Source: Aphrophora alni
Lineage: Eukaryota; Arthropoda; Insecta; Hemiptera; Aphrophoridae
Direction of reading: 5' to 3'
Assembly (NCBI GenBank): GCA_963513935.1
Contig: OY740768.1
Location: 13,685,993 to 13,749,992, forward strand
DNA length: 64,000 nucleotides
Under the pieces are notes generated by a model. It saw nothing but the letters and a program-made list of their open reading frames with translations, was not told the DNA's origin and made no database searches. The position numbers and the translations under genes are program-made. Below are positions 32,801 through 41,300 of the stretch, piece by piece (within the stretch, counting starts at the first letter, position 1; each line of letters begins with the position of its first letter).

Positions 32801-35720
32801 TAAAAATCACATTCTTTTCAATTCAACTTTTATCCTAGTAGTTATTATTTTATAAAAATGTTTAATATATCATTGTAAAGGTGATGTTTCAATCTTTCAT
32901 AATCATGTATACCAAAATCCTACTCACTAAAAAGTAAAAGTAAAAATTCTCCTCAAAATCCTTCTCCAAAAAATTAAAATTTCAAGAATTCGATAAAGTT
33001 GCCGACCATTCCGCAAGATCGCCTCACTTGACGCGACGGTGTTTACATAGAAAAATGTGTACTCAGTGTTCATACAATTTTACAAAATGGTAATACTTGT
33101 CCAAATGCCACAAGTTGACAATATAATATAGTATTTTTCTTTCTCTTTCAAACTACGAATTCGAAATTATCGTAAGTTATATAGTTTACAAAATATATCC
33201 ATTCTACGAAGTAGTAACCAAACCGAACCAGACTCATTTTTCTTTCGGTGCAGTTTACTAAATAGGAAATATCGATTACTTATATTGATATTTTGTAACA
33301 CTATTAAGAAGATGAAGTTTAGATCTTTCAGTTGGTACAGCCCATTACCTCATAGAGTTTATTTAGAATATTCTTTCTCAACTTGAAGTTATCGTTTTGC
33401 GCAGGCTTGGTTTGTCTACTAAATGACATATTGTGCCTAGGCTAGTGCTGGCTTGGTTTATTTCTGTTATTGTGAAGTTATTTTGTTAGGTATTTTTATT
33501 TATTTATTATAATTTGTCTATAACAATTTATATTATCTGTATTATTGTTTGTAGAATTTATTGTTTTGAGTGAATGTTATTGTCAGACTTGTCTAATACT
33601 GATGCTGTCTGGATAGGTTGTGTTATATCTGCTCTAACCTGTACATTACCTTTTCTGTGCAATTTTTGCCTCGGCCACCGGACGATTTTTTGATTCCTGA
33701 CCTAATAACTCAAAATTTTGTATATATACATTTTTTTTTTCATTACACATCTAAATTCTATCCACCTTTCTGAATATATACAAAGAAGAATTTTATATGT
33801 AGAAGTTGTGTTTTCCATAATATTACTATTTTTGGTGATTTTTTACAAATTAAGCCTAACATTTTCCTTTTTATTTTGTTAATTTTTTTTTTTTTATGAA
33901 AATGTTACAAATTAATTTTTTCCTAAATATATTTACAAATATTATACAAAACTTTTGTATATCTTGAAAAAAAAAAAGTGGTAAGCTATTGATTTTGGAT
34001 GATACAGGTTTTTCTGAAAAATGTTAACTTCATTTTTTGACACTTAACATACTTACTCCAAAACCGTTTTCATTAAATTTTTTTTTTTTTAATTAATTTT
34101 TTTTACATAGATAAATTTTACGCATCTTTCTGAGAAAAATGATATCTTATAAGTAAGATTTTTTATAAAAATAATATATTTTATTAATTTTTAAACAAAC
34201 GAAGAAAGTTAACATACACGTTCTAAGGTTAAATATGAAAATAGTATTCAGGTATAGAAAACAGATTTGTTCCTGTAAGTTGGTCTGCTACCAATGTAAA
34301 GAGTACAACTGAATTAATATGTATAAATTTATAGATTTCTAAATATTGTTCATGAATAGTTTTATTTTTTCATATATACGTAGTATAGGGAAAAATATGT
34401 GATGGGTCAAAAATGATGAGTTTTTTTACAGCGATATTTCAGTTTTGAGGTTCCTTGAATTTTGGTCGTCTTGTGAATTTTTTTCACTTTTCCTTATAAG
34501 TCAAAATTTGAGGACAGAAAAAACCCTCACATAAGAAAAAAACACAAAATTATGATTTTATCAAACGTTTGCTAGCAATAATTTTTTAGCTTCTAAGGCC
34601 CAAAACAAAATTGATTAGTTTGTTGTCCAGCGGCTAATTTTTAACCAGAGATTGCTTTGTTTTAAAATATCTAATTTCACAAAATTGGCTATACAGATTT
34701 TGTTCAAATTTTAGCAAAATGTGAAGAATAATGACCCAAACCCAAATACAAATTCATTTATGTAAAAAAATATAACAGTTTAGAAATAATTGATTAAAAC
34801 AAAAATGAACCTTGACTGCCTTGTTTAAAACCTTGATTTTAATCAAATACTATTTAAACCAAAGACATATAAGTTTAAGCCCTTTTTTAGAATATATAAA
34901 TATTATGTGTTCAGAGACGGCATCAGTGGTTCATTTTCACATTTTTATTTGACAACTACCAAACTGACTTTTTTGGTTTTGGGTGTGGATGAATGAGCAA
35001 GCTCATACAATGTTTTTGTACTATTTTTTAATATTGTGTTCACTCATTTGGTGAATAATTTTTGTGTGCATTTCTTACGTGAAAATGAATGTATTGTATT
35101 TGAAAATTGCTCAATGAAACATATATTTATTAGATTTTCTTAATTTCTATAAAGTAATAGAAATTTCTATAAAATAATTTGTAGCAGCACATAAAAGTAA
35201 TGGAAAGAAAATGATTGATTCGAATCTCTTTTTAGTTTATTGATAATATGATTTGTGTATGAATAAAAATAGTTATAATATTTTACTAAAATTATCTTAC
35301 ACTGACCTTCAACTGTTTAGGTGTATGGAAGATAGCTTAACAGATTTAGAACTCCAAACTATAGAGCAAGAACGTGCAGACCGTAGTTTATTTATACAAG
35401 AATTGGTGCTAACATCTCTAAGCGATGAACCGCATCCTCAGCGTTCTGAATCCAAAGTAATGTGCGGTACAGTAGCTAGGGACTTTCCCAAAGGTCCCGA
35501 GAGCAGCGAGAGCAGTGAGAGTACAGGTCCTAGACGTACTGTAACACGAGGAAGACCACAACATCCACCTACTCCACCGGCACTACGCCCACCTGCTCCT
35601 ACACGACACCTTCATCCTGGTACTGGCACAATACGTGAGGTCGTTCCTCCATATGCAGGCACAGCCCGTCGGAAACCCGCACGTCCTGTACAAACTTCCG
35701 AACCCCCACCTTCTCACTAA
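2382..35720 (+). CDS. KCMF1: E3 ubiquitin-protein ligase KCMF1
   Basis: Eight coding exons join in phase: 2382-2397, 16660-16827, 18575-18714, 21159-21263, 25281-25387, 26359-26533, 31328-31491, 35321-35720 (1275 nt, 424 residues plus TAA). The protein starts [17 protein letters not shown], as in KCMF1 of other animals. A complete ZZ zinc finger follows (C9, C12, C24, C27, C33, C36, H46, H50), then two Di19-like zinc-binding segments (C80/C83/H96/H101 and C110/C113/H131/H136), the conserved block [15 protein letters not shown], a Gln/Leu/Arg-rich predicted coiled coil ([15 protein letters not shown]), the [12 protein letters not shown] motif and a Pro-rich tail. Human KCMF1 is slightly shorter (about 381 residues); the excess is in the low-complexity C-terminus. 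KCMF1 is known to work with UBR4 and a RAD6-type E2 in N-degron and stress-response turnover. The start is fixed by the match of exon 1 to the family N-terminus. No disrupting mutation was seen. Confidence 0.96.
3577..3727. repeat. CCCTCTCT-type pyrimidine satellite
   Basis: About 150 bp of almost pure C and T on the plus strand, with repeating units such as TCTCTCTCCCCCTCCC. The 113-codon open frame across it (Pro/Ser/Leu repeats) is a by-product of the repeat. A short (GA)n tract lies at about 3853-3868. Confidence 0.9.
4683..4928. repeat. Imperfect foldback element
   Basis: The left half (from GGTAATTGTTTCAAAGAAAG to the end of CGCGGAGCTAA) is repeated inverted in the right half (AGCTCCGCTTTGAAAACTTA onward, ending TTTCTAAAACAATTACC). 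The inner arms are nearly identical and the outer arms are disturbed by a 28-T run at about 4861-4889. A diverged single half-copy lies at about 3110-3200. No coding content. Confidence 0.8.
6250..6470. mobile_element. Hairpin element, copy C1
   Basis: The arms 6301-6366 and 6400-6465 are perfect inverted copies (66 of 66 bp) around a 33-nt loop containing two copies of GGTTTCGAAACCA. A left flank with GTTGAGACCGATGGTTCTTG and then GGTGGAATTCCATG is not inverted but recurs next to the related hairpin at 26.1 kb. The short ORFs on both strands here mirror each other because of the hairpin. Confidence 0.85.
6588..6676. repeat. (TA)n microsatellite
   Basis: About 89 bp of AT dinucleotides interrupted once by GCC. 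Confidence 0.95.
7353..7423. repeat. 25-bp-arm hairpin
   Basis: The left arm (7353-7377) and right arm (7399-7423) are inverted copies with one mismatch, built on CATACGGAACTGTTC, with a 21-nt loop. The size is that of a pre-miRNA-like hairpin, but no expression evidence is available. Confidence 0.8.
7795..8250. repeat. Interspersed repeat family R, copies 1 and 2
   Basis: Two related segments (about 7820-7890 and 8140-8245) contain variants of CCCTGACACTATTAGTGTTT then GGCTAGGAGTCTTTATTTT. The same family recurs at about 29850-30070 and, inverted, at 51300-51490. Possibly the untranslated region of a retroelement; no coding part was recognised. Confidence 0.5.
8480..10260 (+). pseudogene. 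piggyBac-like transposase pseudogene
   Basis: A possible first exon ([12 protein letters not shown] at 8480, donor GTAAGT at 8506) is followed after 8716 by [20 protein letters not shown] and, past a (TA)n insertion, by [20 protein letters not shown]. Further on, fragments in shifting frames read [17 protein letters not shown] and [15 protein letters not shown], matching the DDE_Tnp_1_7 region around DESMVPYFGRHSCKQFI of piggyBac transposases, and a later fragment [16 protein letters not shown] fits the family C-terminal part. Stop codons and frameshifts throughout make it dead. The open frames at 8858-9046 and 9696-9962 are pieces of it. Confidence 0.75.
8790..8846. repeat. (TA)n tract inside the transposase fossil
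   Basis: A pure AT dinucleotide tract interrupts the reading frame of the piggyBac-like transposase between codons for ADRYI and PQDPNV. Confidence 0.95.
13453..13890. mobile_element. Inverted-repeat element E (110-bp arms)
   Basis: Arms 13453-13562 and 13781-13890 are inverted copies with a single visible mismatch. The 218-bp loop carries TTTCGATAACATGGTTATC, a small hairpin next to the arm end, and an extra partial copy of the arm end (CATTAAGTGGAAATAAAGTG). No coding sequence. Confidence 0.88.
14986..15210. mobile_element. Perfect hairpin element A (109-bp arms)
   Basis: Arms 14986-15094 and 15102-15210 are exact inverted copies, with a 7-nt loop (ATTATTA). The arms contain AGCTACAATTGTTTCGCCTT and GCGGCATCTACGGGCTA. 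The right flank TTATGGAGTTTCAACAAG is shared with the related hairpins at 23.9 and 25.8 kb. Interior homology to hairpin B is clear, though the outer arm halves differ. Confidence 0.93.
16660..16827 (+). CDS. KCMF1: KCMF1 exon 2: ZZ zinc finger
   Basis: The acceptor TTTCAG precedes 16660 and the donor GTAAGT starts at 16828. The exon runs from G6 to F61 and holds all eight zinc ligands of the ZZ finger, including [13 protein letters not shown] and HTTEHPMQC. Phase 1 at both ends. Confidence 0.97.
16828..18574 (+). other. KCMF1 intron 2
   Basis: AT-rich with no gene. A TTTATTTATTTGACC start at about 17787 and (TAA)n near 17935-17955 may be the tail of an old minus-strand retroelement. Small inverted motifs lie near 18170-18205. 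Nothing else was recognised. Confidence 0.5.
18575..18714 (+). CDS. KCMF1: KCMF1 exon 3: first Di19-type zinc finger
   Basis: Acceptor TTTTCTAG and donor GTAAGT. It encodes [17 protein letters not shown] then CPYCGK...H...H (C80, C83, H96, H101). It enters in phase 1 and leaves in phase 0. The open frame running past 18714 is intron read-through. Confidence 0.96.
18730..19320 (+). pseudogene. Retroelement C-terminal fragment, Penelope/GIY-YIG-like
   Basis: In shifting frames the plus strand reads [11 protein letters not shown], then [12 protein letters not shown], then [19 protein letters not shown]. This order resembles the end of retroelement polyproteins carrying a GIY-YIG-type nuclease (IYxLxC ... 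RMNGHR). An upstream stretch, [20 protein letters not shown], may belong to the reverse transcriptase part. It sits in KCMF1 intron 3 and is broken. Family assignment is tentative. Confidence 0.4.
19384..19441. mobile_element. Partial copy of the 54.1-kb MITE
   Basis: The segment GTGTACTACTAGATAATAGC, AAGGACCACTTTCCATGG and GTGTATCCTATCCATAC matches the right half of the inverted element at 54086-54225 (GTGTACTATTAGATAATACC, AAGGACCACTGTCCAAGG, GTGTGTCCTATCCATAC). Confidence 0.6.
19796..19853. repeat. 58-bp perfect palindrome
   Basis: The two halves ATATTTAGATCTCTTGTTGT + ATCTTCATA and their exact reverse complement abut with no spacer. All 29 pairs match. It lies in KCMF1 intron 3. Confidence 0.95.
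20200..20880 (-). mobile_element. Truncated Penelope-like element with inverted ends
   Basis: On the minus strand about 20660-20500 translates to KYECDS, a stop, [20 protein letters not shown], a clear GIY-YIG endonuclease core as found at the C-terminus of Penelope-like retroelements. The flanks 20205-20345 and 20785-20875 are degenerate inverted copies of each other (shared parts TTAATGGAAAC, GACCTTGTAGTC, GAGTTTA). Inverted long terminal repeats are a known feature of Penelope elements. Broken and inactive. Confidence 0.65.
21159..21263 (+). CDS. KCMF1: KCMF1 exon 4: second zinc-binding segment
   Basis: Acceptor ATTTTCAG. It encodes [14 protein letters not shown] and [16 protein letters not shown] (C110, C113, H131, H136). 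The exon ends after CTC at 21263; the next bases are ATATCCTTT, a U12-type donor, not GT. Read-through into ISFLISF is not KCMF1-like. Confidence 0.93.
21590..21965. mobile_element. Inverted-repeat element with CTGACGAAGCC...GGCGAAAC end
   Basis: The reverse complement of the left end reads AGTGACATATCTGCACCTGA, CGAAGCC, and the right end reads AGTGACATATCTACAGTTGA, TGAAGCC: diverged inverted copies about 300 bp apart. No coding content. It lies within KCMF1 intron 4. Confidence 0.6.
22768..23625. mobile_element. Tc1/mariner-like element with long TIRs, non-autonomous
   Basis: The tips are inverted copies: left CAGGGTGATCAACTCAAGAT, right reversed CAGAGTGATCAACTCAAGAT, flanked by TA on both sides (22766-22767, 23626-23627). 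Diverged inverted homology continues inward (GAAAGATTGGAAATT near 22979 and its complement near 23391), so each arm is roughly 230 bp. No transposase frame remains. Confidence 0.75.
23912..24014. repeat. Hairpin element D nested in the Tigger element
   Basis: Arms beginning GGATAAAATAAAGCAAAAGC and AAAGTTTCAAAATATT are repeated inverted with two mismatches. The right flank TTGAATATGGAGTTTCAACA then AGAAATATCTGCT is the complement of the left flank of hairpin B (about 25802-25830), so D and B belong to one family. Confidence 0.8.
24356..24496 (+). pseudogene. 46-codon remnant of a Tigger transposase
   Basis: An intact small frame reads [46 protein letters not shown], stop. The start resembles the CENP-B-type HTH N-terminus of Tigger/jerky transposases (KRKRxxLSxxxKLxxL). 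The end resembles the C-terminal QxKIxDFF tail. The whole DDE core is missing between them, so this is an internal-deletion product rather than a gene. Confidence 0.65.
25281..25387 (+). CDS. KCMF1: KCMF1 exon 5: basic linker
   Basis: It begins GATGAACCA directly after the U12 acceptor AC and ends before donor GTGAGT. It encodes [20 protein letters not shown] and ends RTRRSNMHF, the conserved KCMF1 RARRSNMHF block. Phase 0 in, phase 2 out. No separate ORF entry exists for it. Confidence 0.93.
25830..26023. mobile_element. Perfect hairpin element B (95-bp arms)
   Basis: Arms 25830-25924 and 25929-26023 are exact inverted copies with a 4-nt loop (TGTT). The inner half AGCTACAATTGTTTCGCCTT, GCGGCATCGACGGGCTA is shared with hairpin A; the outer half AAAGTTTCAAATATTTATTA resembles hairpin D. 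The left flank GTTGAAACTCCATATTCAAG is the complement of the right flank of A and D. Confidence 0.93.
26071..26299. mobile_element. Hairpin element, copy C2
   Basis: The left flank GTTGAGACCGAAGGTTCTTG then GGTGGAATTCCATG matches C1 at 6.26 kb. Inverted arms (outer end AAGAAAAAATAATAAAACAA) differ at few sites: GCAAC versus GTAAC, and a 4-bp gap near TCTAACC versus TCAAGCCGACC. The loop ends GCCTTAGCAGGCGAAACC. Confidence 0.85.
26359..26533 (+). CDS. KCMF1: KCMF1 exon 6: [12 protein letters not shown] block and coiled coil
   Basis: Acceptor TGTTATAG. It encodes [20 protein letters not shown], then [12 protein letters not shown] and a Gln-rich coiled-coil start. Two usable donors lie 6 nt apart: GTGAGG after CAG (26527) and GTATGC after AGG (26533). 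The longer version gives ERQQVRAARQQLE, the same length as human [13 protein letters not shown], so 26533 is preferred. Confidence 0.88.
27664..27885 (-). CDS. Unrecognised 73-codon frame, antisense in KCMF1 intron 6
   Basis: The frame starts [20 protein letters not shown] and continues with [20 protein letters not shown], ending [12 protein letters not shown]. It is rich in charged residues and, unlike chance frames nearby, is markedly more GC-rich than the flanking sequence. I do not recognise a family. It may be a small nested gene, one exon of a gene, or a fragment of a transposon or retrocopy. No clear promoter or splice sites were found, so it is listed at low confidence. Confidence 0.25.
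   Translation of the reverse strand: MLKQRNRLLRHTEALYGVTSHIRTYYEKRPLLSHVHRTCDKFKEFYREREWERKARVLKKYLPNHIIYKLIMS
29850..30070. repeat. Interspersed repeat family R, copy 3
   Basis: It contains TTCTTGTTCTCTCCTGACTC, TGACACTATTATATTATTGA and GGGCTAGATGTCTTTATTTT in the same order as the copy near 8.2 kb, plus an upstream part (CTAGCTGGATCTACATC, TATAGTGAGTTCGG) shared with the inverted copy at 51.3 kb. Confidence 0.55.
31328..31491 (+). CDS. KCMF1: KCMF1 exon 7: Ala/Thr-rich segment
   Basis: Acceptor TGTGACAG and donor GTAACT. It starts [15 protein letters not shown], continuing the coiled coil, and ends SQLMLTR, matching human SQFLLTR. Phase 0 in, phase 2 out. Confidence 0.93.
31492..35320 (+). 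other. KCMF1 intron 7
   Basis: It holds a mariner-type remnant at 31.6 kb. The stretch 32.3-33.7 kb is somewhat richer in GC and may be an unrecognised element (it starts near TTAACTCTCCCAACTGGCG). From 33.7 to 35.3 kb there are many T and A runs and no gene. Confidence 0.45.
31600..31760 (-). pseudogene. Mariner-type transposase C-terminal remnant
   Basis: The minus strand about 31690-31603 reads LNEKFQQ, stop, IKC, stop, [11 protein letters not shown], stop. It matches the C-terminus of mariner-type transposases (FQQW..RWDKCIKSRGEYFEGD). About 40 bp further on, TACGAGGGATCAGAAAAAGT resembles the terminal repeat of the same kind of element, so most of the gene is deleted. No intact product. 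Confidence 0.5.
35321..35720 (+). CDS. KCMF1: KCMF1 exon 8: [12 protein letters not shown] motif and Pro-rich C-terminus
   Basis: Acceptor CTGTTTAG. It encodes [20 protein letters not shown], then [13 protein letters not shown], followed by a Ser/Glu patch and a Pro/Arg-rich tail ending EPPPSH with TAA at 35718-35720. This exon is more GC-rich than its surroundings. Candidate poly(A) signals AATAAA occur at 36190-36195 and further downstream; I cannot choose between them. Confidence 0.93.
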
Positions 35721-38223
35721 CACCTATGGCTTTACTTAATTCTAGTCCTCTTCCTTTCTCAGAAATTATGCGGAGGAATGTTTTCTGTATTATTGTATTT
35801 TATAACTAACCTCTGTGTAAGAAGCGGTTTAAATACAACTTGACTGTTAATATGGAAAAACCAACCTCATTATATAATGATTTAATAGAAGTCTGTGTGT
35901 GCGTGTGCGAATGGGTGACCAGTGGAGATGCCTTATTTAAGTTGCCATCGGAAAAAAGACAGTCCTTTGGTTAAACTGGAAATCGCAAGAGGCTCGGGTT
36001 GCAAAAAAATGTTGTGGCCAATACGATTTGTTAAAAAATGAAAAATCAATTTTAGTGCTCGCAGGTCAACGTTTAGAGCAAATTGTAGATATATTTTCAA
36101 TATGGCTTGTCCATTAAAGAATCACAAAATTCAATAGACCAGCCTGTACATATTTATAACTGAGGTTGAACAAATTTAATTTACAACATAATAAACTGCA
36201 CTAGTTGTATTATATTATTTAATTTTAATTCTTGCATTATTTTTCATATTGTCATCCTTTTTTGCAAATAAGATCGTGCAAATTAGGATACAAATTTGTA
36301 CATTGCTTTACTGTAATTAAAATTGTAATTCATAATTAAAGGAAAATTTATTTAATCCTTACTTTCCAAATAAATCGTATTTATTTCATAAGCTACCCTT
36401 TTTATTTTGTGTTTGAAACTTGCTAGAATTCTAACAAATTTTGAAGTATCAACACAATTTATTGTTTGTGCAACCATTAAGATTGCAATAATTGTAGATT
36501 AATTTAAGAATCAATTTTATTTATAAAAATCAAGATTAAAACAAAATAGTATTTACTTCAGTGTATTACAGGCAGTCAAATGCAATAGCATTGGTCTATT
36601 ACTAAATATTTAAATATATTTTAAAAGCATTGATTTAAAGTAAAATTTTTGAATAAATTGTATATGTAGAACAGAAACAAAACTATTTTCTCAATTAAAT
36701 TACAGTTTCTGAAGTTTATTAAGCGTGCATTCCTTAAAAGATGTTTCATTGATATTTAATCTTTATAATAAAATTAGATGGTAAAAAATTTTGATTTTTT
36801 AACTTTGATCACAAATTTAGAAAAAGAAAATGTATATTTTAATTTACAGAATTGTAATAAAATAAATTTATTTTATGTAAAGTAAAGAATAAATAACATT
36901 GAACTTCTCAAGATAGTATGGCAAAGGGTATTTCAAAATGAATTTAGCTCAACATTAACATCATAATATAAAATAATTAATTTTTATCTTTGCTTTATTT
37001 ATTTCCCTTTGAAATTATAATAATGTTTATATTTAATTGTGATAAAATTACATTTTTTATTACACTGTTATATCTTTTGTGAATAATTTTTGTTTTAAAT
37101 AATTTATTTAGTGAATCTGAAACATGTATCTCCATTTTTATTAGGGTTTGTTTTAATAATCCATTTTCTTTGATAAGGAATGTTTTCTACAACAATAAAT
37201 AATCCAATTGGTTTGAATTAATTAAACTAAAACTATATAGAAAATAAACCGGATTAATCAAGAGAATACGTTATCCGGATGAATCAATGTAGAACTTATT
37301 AGAGCTCTTATATTATTGTTATTATTATGTACCTTGGGATACCGTACTTTGTAAATAGCTGCTTTGTCCATGCCTTAAACATTTTCAAAACTAACGCTGT
37401 ATTTTTAATTTGTAATGTATTGAATTACATAAATATCTATTTAAATATATTAAAACAGATGTTTATTGTTATTATTTTGCCTGGTGGATCTTTATCAACT
37501 TTAGTTGGTGCCACTATGTTTGTGTATTTTTTTTTTTTTTTAATATATAATAGCTGACCTGTATTGTTCTTCATAGAAAAACCATACAACACAGTGATTT
37601 AAACAAAATGATTATCTTTTATTACATAAAATATATTCTGTATATAATTGTTTTTTATTTATTAATATAATTTTTGTTTTAATAGTGTAGTTTTATTCAA
37701 TTTCATTTACGATTAGATTATGTTCAAAAGACATAATACAGGGTGATTCAGGGGGATAAAATTTTCCAGGTCATCTGATTGAACTAAAAATTCTGAAGAA
37801 CATTTGTCTGGAAATGGTGTTTTTTTTAAGAAACAGATTTTGTACAGAGGTTTTGAATGATGGTGATTATCAAACACAAAAGATTATAACTTTTAACAAA
37901 TCTGCTTCAAAATAGTATAGATTTTAAAAATCTCGAAAACTGTTGTTTAACAAAATCTATACAAGACGAAACGTTTTGCACGCCTTATACTTAACAAATA
38001 ATATTTTTGTTTTTCTTGTTACCTAATGGATAACTGAGATATCGGGAAAAAATTATTGGTAATTGTAGAACAAGCAAGAGCTTTCCAGCATATTCTAAAT
38101 TTTAGAATCTTAATTAACTTTTTATGGGAAAACTTTTACTACATTAATTTGAGTTTTGTTTTTTTAATTAATGGCCTAATAAACTAATTTGTTCGATTGA
38201 TGTAAATTTAAGAAATATTTTAA
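35721..38223. other. KCMF1 3' flank and intergenic sequence
   Basis: The first part is KCMF1 3' UTR (AATAAA at 36190-36195 and several later ones). At 37740 TACAGGGTGATTCAGGGGGA resembles the tip of a Tc1/mariner-type element, but no matching second end was found. Otherwise AT-rich with no gene. Confidence 0.5.
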
Positions 38224-38321
38224 CTTATTATTATTAAGACTGGGGAGAGTGTTTTAAAAGCGCCTCCTGCATTGCGACCTAAATAGATCTTTTGTGCCCC
38301 CCCCCCCCCCTCTTGTTGGAC

Positions 38322-41300
38322 TCAGGAGAGATCTATGTCTTTGACAAAATTGATCAAACCCCTGGTCGGGAGGTTTAGTAATTCTTCTTCCGAAATGAAG
38401 ATAAATTCTAGAAATTTATGTCTTTTTTGGCATAAGGCCGGGCACTCCATGATGATGTGTTCCATGCGTTCCACGTCTTCACCACAGTACCTGCAAGTAT
38501 CATCGTCCACCAGGCCCATCTTACTTAAGTGGTACCTGCAATGGATATGTCCTGTTAGTATACCACAGAGGAGTTTTAGCTCTCTTCTGCTTAGGTTTAG
38601 CACTTCCTTCCCTCTCTTTTTATTAGGGCTAAGGAATTTCTTGGAATGTATAAGACCCGGCAATGTACTCCAGGTTCTGTTGATTACTTTGTTGGCCCAG
38701 TTGGTAATAACTTCCTGGTAATCCCTAGGGCCAAATCCATACATAGGAAATGGCCCTGTAAAGGGTTTAGATGTACCAAGTTTAGCTTGCTGATCTGCTT
38801 CTCGTTGCCTGCTATTCCCTCATGCCCTGGCACCCAGACAAGTTCAACTTTATTCTTGTCCGCCAGCTGGTTTAGGGCCTGATGGCACTCGTGAAGCATC
38901 TTTGATCTCAAGTTGTTACTTTGAAGTGCTTTTAATGCCGCTTGACTATCCGACATAATGCCAATTTTCTGTTTGCATTGGTTTTTATTGATCAGATGAT
39001 TTGCCACCAAATGGATGGCATGTACCTCTGCTTGAAAGATGGTGGCGTCAGCACTGAGGGACACATGTCTTTTGAACCTTGGTCCCACCACTCCTGCCCC
39101 CACACCACCTTCCATTTTGGATCCGTCTGTGAACCATTTTTGGGAGTCCGCTGGCACACATTCCGTGCCTCCCGTCCAGTCTTCCCTAATGGGGAAGCGA
39201 ACTTTGTATTTGTGATCAAAGATCATTTTTACTTTCATCTGGTCACTTGCAGCAGCCATATCCAATAAAGGAGTGGCTCTGAGAATTTCCAGATGCCCTT
39301 TAACCCTTTGCACTCGTCTGGCCAGCACTGCTGGCCAAATAGTTATCTGAGTTTACCCGCCATTGTTTACGATGTCGCCGTGCGCACAGCTCGGGTGGCC
39401 AGCAGCGCTGGCCACGTAACTTTTCTGGCTAGGTCCGCAGCCATATTGACTGTTCTGTCGCACCAGCTCGGAATTAATTTTAGACGATTCATCACAATTG
39501 GTACATAGGATGAAAGAATGACAAACGAAAGCATATTTTATTTCTATATAGTTTTAATAAATGAACTTAAACACATTTTTGCAGTTTTTATATTATAAAA
39601 AAATATTTGATATACTTTTATTATAAAAACAAAATTGCATGAACTGTTGCTACAATGTGAGTCACAAACTACTTTTTAAAACTACTACATCCGTAAGCCA
39701 TTGTTGACGATAATGGTTACAAAAATTAAGATAACGACAATATAAAAATATGGCAGCAAATTTAACATTTATTATTACATTTTTTTTAATGTTTGTAATT
39801 TGTATACCAAATGTCGTTATTTGATATACAAAGTACAAACACAGCAATTCTAAAAAAAAATTGTTCTCAAAAAGTGGAATCGAATTTAAAAAAAAAATAT
39901 CTACAGTTTATTTTTTTCAATTTTAGAACGTACTTTTAAATACATAATTTTTGTGTTATTTGCAAAAAAAATTGTTGCGGTTAATAATAAATATTGCGAT
40001 TTTTCGTTTCATTTGTAAATGGTAAGAACGCCGTTGTGTTCAATATAAAAATAAACAAATGAAAATAGTAGGTAATCAAATTCTCTTTAATATTTAGCAT
40101 CAGGATAATTTAAGATTGGCGAAATATTTTCCGATTTATCAAAGGAAAACGTATAGTTCTCCAGAAAACCGCGATTTTACATTAAGAAGTTTTAATATTT
40201 TTCATGATCTGAAAGTATCGTACAGTCGCCCCCAAAAAAACCCATGTACTTTCTAAACAATTAGCGATTATAGCAAACATTTTTTCTTTGAAAAACGTTT
40301 ATACAAATTGGACCCATTCTTGGTCATTTTTTAAAAATATAAACGATTTATAAGAAATTGTACATTTTATGCTATACAAAAATGGTGTCTTAATTATTTT
40401 AAATTAGATTCGTATTATGTGAACGTATACAAAATTCTCAATTTATTTAACTGATATAATTTATTTAACAATCTATTTAAATGATATAACTATACAATAG
40501 AACTCAATTGAGACCAACAAATAACCTCACGATGGCGATGCTCAAACAGAAACATGTGATCTTTATTTGGCGCTCTTTTTATATGTTTATTTAGATCACT
40601 TTCCACTTCATAGGTTGCAGCACATACCAGACACTGTATCTATTACGTGTATATAGCTGCAATTAAAAAAATATATTTTAAAAATGCTGTTTATTTTCGT
40701 GGCCAGCACTAGTGGCCTCCCGAGCGTTCGAGTAATTTCATGTTGGCCAGCACTGCTGGCCATCCGAGCTACGCGTGCCTATGCAAGTAATTAATTCTGA
40801 CGAAGCGTAAATGGCTGCGGCCAGCGCAAAGGGTTAAGGTTTCCTACTTTGAAATGGTATTCCTCATGTAGTTTGAGGACCTGCTTCATAGCTTCCTCCT
40901 TAATTGCAACCGGTAAGGGATCCAAGCCTAGAAGGATCTCCATCGCGGCAGTGGGTGTTGTTTTCATGGCACCTATGATGCTTAGACATGCTAGTCTTTG
41001 CACTTTAGCCAACTTTGCTTGCGCGGTACTTTGGTCTACCTTCCTCCACCAAACTGCTGACGCATAGAGGATAGCGGGTCTAACGACCTGCTTGTAGATC
41101 CAGTTATTAGCTCTGGGATTCAGACCCCACGTTTTGCCAACCATTTGGCGGCACGACCATAGTGTTTTAATGGCCTTGTTGGTCGTCTTAGATAGGTGAC
41201 TCTCCCACGTTAACGTTTGGTCCAGTGTCACCTCAAAGTATTTTACCTCCTTAGAGAGGGGAATGGTGGTTCCACATAGGTGAAAGCTAGGTAAATTTAA

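Noticed and set aside
38335..39508. Plus-strand frames over the LINE
   Set aside because: They are antisense shadows of the RNase H and C-terminal coding strand, which carries all recognisable motifs.
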